This document shows positions 14,469-21,088 of a stretch of 32,796 bases of DNA, piece by piece. A model generated the notes under the pieces. That model saw only the letters and a list, made by a program, of their open reading frames with translations, was not told the DNA's origin and ran no database searches. Position 1 is the stretch's first letter; each line of letters starts with the position of its first letter. A program made the position numbers and the translations under genes. The stretch comes from CAZWRV01 sp964636325 (GTDB lineage: Bacteria; Verrucomicrobiota; Lentisphaeria; Victivallales; GWF2-50-93). Location of the stretch: contig CAZWRV010000072.1 of the NCBI GenBank assembly GCA_964636325.1, positions 1 through 32,796 on the forward strand, written 5' to 3'.

Positions 14469-14828
14469 GTGGTGCTTTATTTCTATCCGATGGACGGAAC
14501 TCCCGGATGCACCAAGGAGGCTTGCGGATTCCGCGACAGCTACCAAGCGTTCAAGGAGGCCGGCGCGGAAGTGATCGGAATAAGCTCGGACACCGCAGAT
14601 TCCCACAAGATTTTCGCGGGCCGCCACAAGCTTCCGTTCATACTGCTGTCAGACGATGGTGCTGGGGCCAGGAAGCTCTATGGCGTTCCAGCTACGTTCG
14701 GAATCCTCCCCGGCCGGGTGACTTATGTCATCGGGAAGGACGGGAGAGTCAAGCACATCTTCAATTCCCAGCTCGACATCCGCGGGCATATAGACAACGC
14801 GCTCAAGTGCCTGCAGGAGGGCAATTAG
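14469..14828 (+). CDS. bcp: Peroxiredoxin (Bcp/PrxQ type), N-terminally truncated
   Basis: 119 residues if the GTG at 14469 is used. The peroxidatic and resolving cysteines, five apart, are intact in PGCTKEACGFRD, as are VIGISSDTADSHKIFA, KLPFILLSDDG and a normal C-terminus (HIDNALKCLQ). Full-length Bcp is about 150 residues and opens with a GDKAPDF-type strand that is missing. Family-like coding (RLTRVTLVGKQAVVLYFYP) continues upstream of the GTG in frame as far as the TGA at 14418-14420, with no ATG. So the gene is either a 5'-deleted remnant fused to the end of the nucleotidyltransferase gene or starts at an unusual codon. Reduction of hydroperoxides is the family role; activity here is doubtful. 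Confidence 0.75.
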   Translation: MVLYFYPMDGTPGCTKEACGFRDSYQAFKEAGAEVIGISSDTADSHKIFAGRHKLPFILLSDDGAGARKLYGVPATFGILPGRVTYVIGKDGRVKHIFNSQLDIRGHIDNALKCLQEGN

Positions 14829-14857
14829 CGAAACCAGGCTTGCACCTGCAGTACATC

Positions 14858-15931
14858 TCACCGATACGCCAGCTCCGCCGAAAGGTCGAGGTATCTCTTT
14901 ATTGCCTCGCCCGGGACGTTGAACGGGATGTGGTTCCCGACGCACATCATGTAGCCGCGCGACATCCTGCCGGTCTCGACCATGGACTCGACCATCCTGC
15001 GTATCTCGGCGGGATTGTTCCTCATCAGCACCCTGTTGTCGCCTTCGCCGGCGATGAAGCAGTCCTTGTATTTTCTGGCGAGCGCCTTGTAGTTGGTGAA
15101 CGGCTCGCTGATGATGCCGCGCGCGCCGCACGCCATGACGTCGTCCGCGAAGGCGTCCACGCAGCCGTCGACCATGAATATCACTTCCTTGCCGGAGGCC
15201 TTCAGGATGCTCCAGAACTCCTCGTATCTCGGGAATATGAACTTGCGCATCCATTCCGGACTGCAGACCGGGCCGTTCGTCAGGACGATGTCGTCGTGGC
15301 AGATCGCGAAGTTCACTGGAAGGCGCGCGAAGGCCCGGAAGACGCGCCTGTTGATCTCGGCGAACTCCTCCATTATGCGCTCGAACTCAGGTTCGAGGCA
15401 CATCATCAGGAAGTTCTCGTAGCCGAACGTCAGCATCGGCCACATGAACATGGTGTTGTAGAAGCCCACGGAGGCGGACGACCCCTCCGGCGCCTTGTCG
15501 CCCCATTCCGCCGGATAATATTTCCGGTAGGTTTCGTAGATCTTGTCCTCGCTGCTGTAGTCGCGGTCCTCCACCACGTGCCAGCCTGTGAAGTCCGCCT
15601 GCTTGAGCGGGCTGAACTTGAGCATGTCCTCTATGCTCTTGAACCTTCCGCCGGCGACGTCCTGCTGCCAGTGGTCGCGGTACGAGTCGCCCCATCGCCC
15701 GTGCGACTTGTCCTTCTGATCCTCGGGGCGGATCTTCGGCTCGTCCTTCTCCGGGACGCCGAGCCCGAGCTGAGGATACAGCTCCTTAAGCTTCAGCCTG
15801 CAGAGCCTCGGATGCTCATAGTAGTCGATCCCAGTCAGATACGTCTCGGCGTCAGGATTGGACCAGTGCTCCCAGTGCAGAATCCTCTTCGGCCCGCGCC
15901 CCATGTAGGTCTCGTATCTCTCGTCCGTCAT
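14858..15931 (-). CDS. Uroporphyrinogen decarboxylase (URO-D/MtaA) family protein
   Basis: 357 residues from the ATG at 15931, which has a GGTGG-like ribosome site; an ATG at 15964 is possible but has a weaker site. The fold is the URO-D TIM barrel: an N-terminal RILHWEHWSNPDAETYLTGI segment, FVICHDD-type strand (NFAICHDDIVLTNGPVCSP near 235), FMVDGCVDAFADDVMACGA and GIISEPFTNY near 280, and GYMMCVGNHIPFNVP at the C-terminus. This branch is abundant in Lentisphaerota and lacks the heme-pathway context. Relatives include corrinoid methyltransferases, so methyl transfer to or from an unknown substrate is plausible but unproven. It converges with the peroxiredoxin remnant, 29 bp apart. Confidence 0.85.
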   Translation of the reverse strand: MTDERYETYMGRGPKRILHWEHWSNPDAETYLTGIDYYEHPRLCRLKLKELYPQLGLGVPEKDEPKIRPEDQKDKSHGRWGDSYRDHWQQDVAGGRFKSIEDMLKFSPLKQADFTGWHVVEDRDYSSEDKIYETYRKYYPAEWGDKAPEGSSASVGFYNTMFMWPMLTFGYENFLMMCLEPEFERIMEEFAEINRRVFRAFARLPVNFAICHDDIVLTNGPVCSPEWMRKFIFPRYEEFWSILKASGKEVIFMVDGCVDAFADDVMACGARGIISEPFTNYKALARKYKDCFIAGEGDNRVLMRNNPAEIRRMVESMVETGRMSRGYMMCVGNHIPFNVPGEAIKRYLDLSAELAYR

Positions 15932-15964
15932 GTTACCACCATGCTGTTGTTGGTAGACTCGCAT

Positions 15965-15994
15965 GAATCCGGCAAATCAGCCGCGGCCGGATTC
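15965..15994. repeat. Hairpin GAATCCGGC...GCCGGATTC
   Basis: A perfect 9-bp stem with a 12-nt loop just upstream of the URO-D family gene (minus strand). It may be a leader structure or another dispersed palindrome. The flanking DNA up to 16110 shows no gene. Confidence 0.4.
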
Positions 15995-16111
15995 TTACGA
16001 AGAATTGATGTGAAATAGCCCGTCTTGATCCAAAAGCGTCAAACGGTATAATACATAATTTTTCGCCGTTTGCAATAAGGCAGGAAACTTCAATCAGGAG
16101 GAGGACGGAAA

Positions 16112-16246
16112 ATGAACTTTAATATACCGCCGGAAGGTATTTCAGTTCAGGTTTCCGGCGCGCAGGGGCGAAGTATGGCGACTTCGCCGAAGTCGCCAGT
16201 GCCGCTTTCATCGAAAGCGGCATACTACGGCAAACATTTTGCATAA
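16112..16246 (+). CDS. Doubtful 44-residue ORF with a strong ribosome site
   Basis: An ATG at 16112 preceded by AGGAGGAGG 8 bases upstream opens MNFNIPPEGISVQVSGAQGR, but from about residue 21 the frame runs through the double-hairpin element at 16172-16226 before stopping. The ribosome site is the main support. It may be the 5' remnant of a gene interrupted by the palindrome insertion, or spurious. Confidence 0.22.
   Translation: MNFNIPPEGISVQVSGAQGRSMATSPKSPVPLSSKAAYYGKHFA
16172..16226. repeat. REPIN-like double hairpin
   Basis: Two perfect hairpins stand side by side: GGCGACTTC-GCC-GAAGTCGCC at 16177-16197 and TGCCGCTTTC-ATC-GAAAGCGGCA at 16200-16222. They are framed by AGTAT (16172-16176) and ATACT (16222-16226). 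The layout resembles REP doublets, which are usually extragenic. Here it overlaps the 3' end of the beta-propeller gene, whose stop codon lies in the loop of the second hairpin. Confidence 0.65.
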
Positions 16247-17236
16247 TATTTTGTAAGGGGGCGAATGGGCATCGCCAACCGTGCGCCGGATGCGAGGGAG
16301 GCCATCCACCCAGGCGATCTCCCTGCGGGATATGTACCAGGTCATGCCCTGGTCGTTGTTGCCTTGAAAGAAAAGGTGCTGGGAGCCATCCCGGGCCTCG
16401 AACACAAATGGATGCCCGGATTCGCTGCTGTTCCAGTCTCCCCGCTTCCCGCACGGCAAAACGGGAGTCTCGGACACACGCTTCCAGTTCAAGCCGTCGT
16501 CGCTGACAGCACATCCGATCTGCTGCGGGGCGTTGTTGTATGCGCCGGCGTAGAACATGCAGAGCCTCCCATCGTGCCGGCACAGCGCGGGGGCTTCTAT
16601 GCAGTCCTGCTCCCAGGGCAATTCAGGCTTGAGTATAGGCCTCTCGCATAGCTGCGCCCAGTCGTGGCGGGCGAATTTCGAAGCCAGCGGAGCCGCGGCA
16701 ACGCCTAGCATCTGCACCTTGAATCCCGGATCCCGTGTGGCGAAGTACAGAAGAAGCCGCCCCTCATGCTCGATAAGATCCGCATCGATGGCACGGCCGC
16801 AATTCCATTCGCCCGCAGGCGAGAACACAGGGTTGCTTTCATCCGGGGCAAAACTGACTCCGTCCTCTGAAACCGCGTGGCATATCGCGTCGTGCCTGCC
16901 GTTGCCGTAGGTCTGGTAGAACAGGTGCACATATTTGCCGAGGACGATTGCTCCGGGTGCGCATAGGCCGTTCGCGTCACAAGGGCTCAGCGGAGGCAGT
17001 TCGGCAATCTTTTCCCATGTGTCCAAATCCTTACCCGAGGCAATCCCGATGCGCCATCCGTCATGCTTTCTTCCGTCTCCAAAAGGGGGGACCGAATAGT
17101 ACATGATAAGACGACCTTGGTGTTCGATGACCGAGGGATCCTTGGCGCAGGGTCTGCCTCTGGAAGTATCGGCAAACATCATCTCATTATTCAAGCGTCC
17201 GGCGGAGGCATGCAAAGAGGTGTCCTTCGTTTTCAT
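16208..17236 (-). CDS. Five-bladed beta-propeller glycosidase-like protein (GH43/GH32 superfamily)
   Basis: 342 residues. Repeated blade patterns are visible: KDPSVIEHQGRLIMYYSVPP near 32, KYVHLFYQTYGNG, AIDADLIEHEGRLLLYFATR, EAPALCRHDGRLCMFYAGAY and GHPFVFEARDGSQHLFFQGN. The acidic residues in KDPS, IDAD and CIEAP sit where GH43/GH32-like enzymes keep their catalytic acids. The likely role is hydrolysis of a plant or algal glycan; the exact family is uncertain. No signal peptide is visible and the ribosome site is weak; an in-frame TGA 6 bases before the ATG rules out a longer start. The last 18 or so residues (PPYKILCKMFAVVCRFR) are encoded partly by the palindromic element and are probably not native. 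It is the last gene of the cluster. Confidence 0.8.
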   Translation of the reverse strand: MKTKDTSLHASAGRLNNEMMFADTSRGRPCAKDPSVIEHQGRLIMYYSVPPFGDGRKHDGWRIGIASGKDLDTWEKIAELPPLSPCDANGLCAPGAIVLGKYVHLFYQTYGNGRHDAICHAVSEDGVSFAPDESNPVFSPAGEWNCGRAIDADLIEHEGRLLLYFATRDPGFKVQMLGVAAAPLASKFARHDWAQLCERPILKPELPWEQDCIEAPALCRHDGRLCMFYAGAYNNAPQQIGCAVSDDGLNWKRVSETPVLPCGKRGDWNSSESGHPFVFEARDGSQHLFFQGNNDQGMTWYISRREIAWVDGLPRIRRTVGDAHSPPYKILCKMFAVVCRFR

Positions 17237-17275
17237 TATGATTCAGAGGTTCAAATTACCATGTGTTCTCCATGT

Positions 17276-17287
17276 CCCCCCCCCCCC
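17276..17287. repeat. Homopolymer tract of 12 C (G on the minus strand)
   Basis: Lies about 40 bases upstream of the beta-propeller ATG, between that gene and the pseudopilin. Such tracts slip easily and can alter expression of the downstream gene; they are also frequent sequencing-error sites. Confidence 0.7.
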
Positions 17288-17345
17288 ACAAGATTTGCGG
17301 CGCCGGCCAAGTTCTTCCAAAGCCCTCCGACCTTCTCGGGAGCAG

Positions 17346-18188
17346 TTATTTATTGACTTGAGTTTCGGCCCAGCGCCACCATCCCACGCAGGCCGCATGG
17401 TAAGGGCTTTTGTTCATCGTGGCGCCCGAGATGGCCCTGGGCAAAGTGGTTACGCTGAAGTCTGTACGCAGCAGGTTGGCCGATCCGCCGTGCGGGATGT
17501 CGTAAGGGGCATTATCTCCCAGAGGGCCCGCTGCCGGACACCACTGATCCGTCTTTACGTCGGAGACCAGTATTTGCGATCCGTTGCCGGAACCGCAGCG
17601 CATCCAAGCGCTGGTATATTGCTTCATGTTGGGCGAAAAGTCGGCGACAAGGCCCGGGGCGCCCCAGGCACTGTTCGGACAAACCGTGCCGTCGGCGAGA
17701 GTCATGTTCGCGGTGAAATTCCCCCATTGATCCCAACAGGCGAACCAGCCGATCACATAGTCGCAGTAGTTGCGGTCGTCGCTGCTGGACAGGCCGTTGC
17801 CATGATAATTGTGCCCCGGGCAGCTGAATATCTGCTTGTTCGTGCCGACATAGCCTTCCTTGTAGAGCATCCCGAGCCCCTGGTAGGCTCCGCTGCGGAA
17901 AAAGTTGCGCAAGGTGTTGCTCGGCCAGTTGCCCGCGGGATTGAACACGGGGAAGCGGGAGTCGAAGTCTTCGATATACATGGCAAGGCCGGTTCCAACC
18001 TGCTTTAGGTTGTTGATGCAGGCGCTGGCTTTGACCATCGCCCTCGCTTTCGACAGAGCAGGAAGAAGCAGAGATGCAAGAATGGCGATGATTGCAATCA
18101 CGACGAGGAGTTCGATCAATGTAAAAATTTTCCGTCGCGGAAAATTTTTACCGGCGAAGGCACAAATGGCTTCTGAAGATTTGATCAT
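17346..18188 (-). CDS. Type II secretion-type pseudopilin (prepilin N-terminal domain)
   Basis: 280 residues. The prepilin peptidase site and membrane helix lie at residues about 21-48, KIFTLIELLVVIAIIAILAS followed by LLLPALSKAR, with the needed Glu at +5. The residue before the cleavage point is Ile rather than the classic Gly. The globular part has paired cysteines and aromatic residues, and near the end HGGSANLLRTDFSV, a degenerate form of the H-x9-DG motif of PVC pseudopilins. These proteins are very numerous in Lentisphaerota and often sit beside glycosidases, where they may form fibres or help secretion. AAAGGAG lies about 10 bases before the ATG. A 14-bp perfect palindrome overlaps codons 13-23. 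Confidence 0.92.
   Translation of the reverse strand: MIKSSEAICAFAGKNFPRRKIFTLIELLVVIAIIAILASLLLPALSKARAMVKASACINNLKQVGTGLAMYIEDFDSRFPVFNPAGNWPSNTLRNFFRSGAYQGLGMLYKEGYVGTNKQIFSCPGHNYHGNGLSSSDDRNYCDYVIGWFACWDQWGNFTANMTLADGTVCPNSAWGAPGLVADFSPNMKQYTSAWMRCGSGNGSQILVSDVKTDQWCPAAGPLGDNAPYDIPHGGSANLLRTDFSVTTLPRAISGATMNKSPYHAACVGWWRWAETQVNK
18121..18151. repeat. Perfect 14-bp-stem palindrome inside the pseudopilin gene
   Basis: GTAAAAATTTTCCG and CGGAAAATTTTTAC, loop TCG. On the coding strand it encodes residues just before and at the prepilin cleavage site (GKNFPRRKIFT). It shares its core with the hairpin at 1580-1609. Confidence 0.7.
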
Positions 18189-18319
18189 GGTTCATGCTCC
18201 TTTCTGATATTATACTCCTTTAGGATTTTTCTTCGTGATCTTTGTGCCTTTGTGTGATGCAAAGTTATGGATTATTCAGGTTAAGGCCGAGCTGCGGTTC
18301 GGCGCTCCCAGGCCTGCCT

Positions 18320-21022
18320 TCATTTTCCGCCGCCCTTGCCGATCTTTTTCCATCCGGCCTCCGATATCGCGAGCCTGAATCCGTAGTAGCAGTGGCCCGG
18401 ATAACCGGGGCTGTTGAATTCGCGGTCGCGGCAGCGTTGGCTGATGTTGTACCAGCCCCATGTTCCTCCGCGGATCGACCTGTAGCTGTAGTTCTCCGGG
18501 TCGGAGCCGCAGGGATCCGTCTGTGCGTCAGCCTTGTAGAGGTTATACCAGTCGGAACACCATTCGCCGACGTTGCCTGCCATGTCCATCACGCCGTCGC
18601 GGCTGGCGCCCGCGGGGTAGAGCCCGACCGGCGCGACCCTTCCGGGCGAAACGAGCAGCGAAGGCGAATCGAAGTCGAGGGCCGCCCTCCCCATGAAGTT
18701 GCCGTGCTTCTGCGGGACGGGCTCATCGTTACCCCACGGATACTTGCGCCCTTCGCCGCGTCCGCTTGCCACATACTCCCACTCGGCCTCGGTGGGGAGG
18801 CGGAAGCCTTCGGCATTCGTGTCTACGACCCATATCTTGCCCTTGGTAGTGGGATCGTCCACCTCGGAATAAGCAGGCTTGAGACCGGCCTTATCGGAGA
18901 GCCAGTTGCAGTATTTGACCGCGTCGAACCATGAAACCGCAATCACCGGCTCGCAGCCGCGCCATGAAATCTCGTTTCTGAAATCCCTATGCGGCGGATC
19001 AAAGTTCTCGAACTCGTCGTTGGTGACCTCGAACTTGCCGATGGCGAATGGCGAGACGCTGACCTTGTGCGCCGGGAGCTCGTCCGGCTCCCCGCCTTCG
19101 CCGCCCATAGTGAACTCCCCGCCGGGGATTGGAAGCATCTCCGGGAAGATCGAATCGTTCCTTGCGGGAACCTTAACCGGCTCCACGAGGACAAGTTCGA
19201 CGCTGTCGAGGACTGCCGACCCAATGTCGTCCATCGAAGGCTCGAGCTTGCTGAACATCTTTCCTTGCTCCCAGGCGATCTTGAGGAAGCTTGTCCCCTC
19301 GTAGAGGTTCCAGAAGAACGAGACTGTATCAAAGCGGTCTTTCCAGGTCGGAGGCAGGAAGGCGGGAATAAAATATGGGTACTCCTTTTCGCCGCGCGGC
19401 GGGCCGTCGGCGACGAGCGTGAGCCGGGCCTCCGTGTCGGAGGGGTTGCAGTATCTTATACGGACGTTATACATCGATGTTTTAAGGCCTTTGACTGGCA
19501 TCTTCACGCCGCTCCCTTCAGCGGCCTTCGTCTGCACGGCCTGGACATCGCCGACCTTAACCAGCTCAGCGCCACCGAGAAGTTCGCCGGACTCCGCCTC
19601 GATCCTGACGGCCGGCCCGATGGCGGTTCCGCTGGCCCACGTGCGGTTGAGGAGGTGATATCCGGCCGGGCTGTTCTCCTTCGTGGCCTCCCCGATTATC
19701 AACTTTCTGGCGATCACATCAGCTAGCGTATCATTGCCCCTTTTCAGGACGAGATGCGGCACGCCGGGGACAAGCGGAAGCTCGGCATGCCCGACACCCG
19801 CAGGCATCTGGAACGTCTTTTCGATACCGCCCACGCGGACCTCAAGCGTCGCAGGCGCCGTGAGGAAGCTGTCCAGGTAGATATTGTCCTCAACATTGTC
19901 ATGGATCTGATCGAACGGCAATCCGTTGGCGTTGCGCGAAACCTTCGTCAGATCAAGCCATTTCTCGGCCTTGCCGTCCCATGTCTGCCTGAGCCACTTC
20001 GAACGGTTCCGATAGGTGATGAAGAACTTGTCCTGGCTTATCTCGGGGCGCCTCCCCGACTTGAACCAGGCGCTGTAGTAGGCGGTGGCGTCGAGGAATG
20101 AGCCGTCCCTGTCGAAATAAGCCTTCTGCGATCCTGCCGGCCAGCGGAAATGCATTAGGTTGGAATCCTCGTTGTAGTCGTTCCAGATTATGATGCTTAT
20201 CCAGTCCGCGCCGTCGCGGATTGCGCCCTCCCACAGGGCGCCGTAGCCCTTCAGCCCGCGGAAGTCCTCAAGGTTGGCGCTGTTGTATGCGGGAATTACG
20301 CCGGCTCCGAATATCTTTCCGAGCTTGTGCGAGACGCGGCATTTGACGGAGTTGTCGCGTATGATCTCATTGATGGGGACGGCCTGGAAGTTCATGATCC
20401 CGTCGTAGAAAGGCGCCTCTGCATAATCCTTGTATATCTGCTCCGGGGTGGCAAGATACTGGTGGCGCGGCAGGAAGAGATGCGGCACAACCGAAAGCTC
20501 GATGCCTTCCTCCTTCAAAGCCCTGATCGCTTCGCTGAAAAAGGGCGCCTTGACTCCGTAGGCAGTGATCAGGGTCTTCCCGTTCCGGCGCAGCTGGTTG
20601 GGATGGTCGTGATAGCGACGGACCATCTCCGCCAGTATCTTCGCGGCGGGGGAGTTCTTGCGGTCGATGCTGTATTCCGGGGCCATGGCCAGCTTGAAGC
20701 CGGTGCCGAGCTGTTTCGCCGCCTCGTAGAAGCGGGCGGTCGCCTCGACATAGTTGTCGGGCTTGAACTCGCCCGTCTTCTCGTCGTAGGAACCCCATAC
20801 CCCCACGTCGAGAAGGAAGCCGTCTATCCCGTGCCGCTGGGCGATCTCAATCTCCTGCTTGTAGAACTCGACCGTGTTGTAGAAGCAGACCATGTACCAG
20901 CAGAGGACAAGCTTCTCCTCGGACGGCGGCGGCTTCACGGCCTCCGCGGCCTGGGCGTTCAAGTTCAGACAGACCGCCGCCGAAACCGACAGCGCCAGCG
21001 AGAGACAGATTGCCTTCATCAC
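18320..21022 (-). CDS. GH71-like glycoside hydrolase fused to an FGE/SUMF1-like domain
   Basis: 900 residues with a signal peptide (residues 1-26, ending LNAQAAEA). Residues about 35-370 resemble the GH71 TIM barrel (alpha-1,3-glucanase type): KLVLCWYMVCFYNTVEFYKQ, IAQRHGIDGFLLDVG, KLAMAPEY, DGIMNFQAVP and WISIIIWNDYNED. Residues about 370-620 form beta-sandwich domains (RIEAESGELLGGAELVKV), probably carbohydrate binding. Residues about 628-893 form a formylglycine-generating-enzyme-type fold: PIPGGEFTMGGEGG, HKVSVSPFAIGKFEVTNDEF, AVSWFDAVKYCNWLS, GFRLPTEAEWEY, MDMAGNVGEWCSDWYN, RSIRGGTWGW and YYGFRLA. The Cys pair that activates FGE after RGGS/T is absent (RGGTWGWYNISQR), so sulfatase activation is unlikely and a binding or other role is more probable. 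AGGAG precedes the ATG. Confidence 0.88.
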   Translation of the reverse strand: MMKAICLSLALSVSAAVCLNLNAQAAEAVKPPPSEEKLVLCWYMVCFYNTVEFYKQEIEIAQRHGIDGFLLDVGVWGSYDEKTGEFKPDNYVEATARFYEAAKQLGTGFKLAMAPEYSIDRKNSPAAKILAEMVRRYHDHPNQLRRNGKTLITAYGVKAPFFSEAIRALKEEGIELSVVPHLFLPRHQYLATPEQIYKDYAEAPFYDGIMNFQAVPINEIIRDNSVKCRVSHKLGKIFGAGVIPAYNSANLEDFRGLKGYGALWEGAIRDGADWISIIIWNDYNEDSNLMHFRWPAGSQKAYFDRDGSFLDATAYYSAWFKSGRRPEISQDKFFITYRNRSKWLRQTWDGKAEKWLDLTKVSRNANGLPFDQIHDNVEDNIYLDSFLTAPATLEVRVGGIEKTFQMPAGVGHAELPLVPGVPHLVLKRGNDTLADVIARKLIIGEATKENSPAGYHLLNRTWASGTAIGPAVRIEAESGELLGGAELVKVGDVQAVQTKAAEGSGVKMPVKGLKTSMYNVRIRYCNPSDTEARLTLVADGPPRGEKEYPYFIPAFLPPTWKDRFDTVSFFWNLYEGTSFLKIAWEQGKMFSKLEPSMDDIGSAVLDSVELVLVEPVKVPARNDSIFPEMLPIPGGEFTMGGEGGEPDELPAHKVSVSPFAIGKFEVTNDEFENFDPPHRDFRNEISWRGCEPVIAVSWFDAVKYCNWLSDKAGLKPAYSEVDDPTTKGKIWVVDTNAEGFRLPTEAEWEYVASGRGEGRKYPWGNDEPVPQKHGNFMGRAALDFDSPSLLVSPGRVAPVGLYPAGASRDGVMDMAGNVGEWCSDWYNLYKADAQTDPCGSDPENYSYRSIRGGTWGWYNISQRCRDREFNSPGYPGHCYYGFRLAISEAGWKKIGKGGGK

Positions 21023-21088
21023 GTCAATCTCCTGATTTATTGTAATGTTTGCAGTTATACTGATTTAGACTGAAATTTTACATTAAGG

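Noticed and set aside
14375..16018. 547-codon plus-strand ORF across the peroxiredoxin and URO-D genes
   Set aside because: Composition is Arg/His/Val-rich nonsense and it overlaps two recognisable genes in other frames.
17103..18008. 301-codon plus-strand ORF opposite the pseudopilin
   Set aside because: Antisense to a clear prepilin gene and includes the C-tract; no protein motifs.
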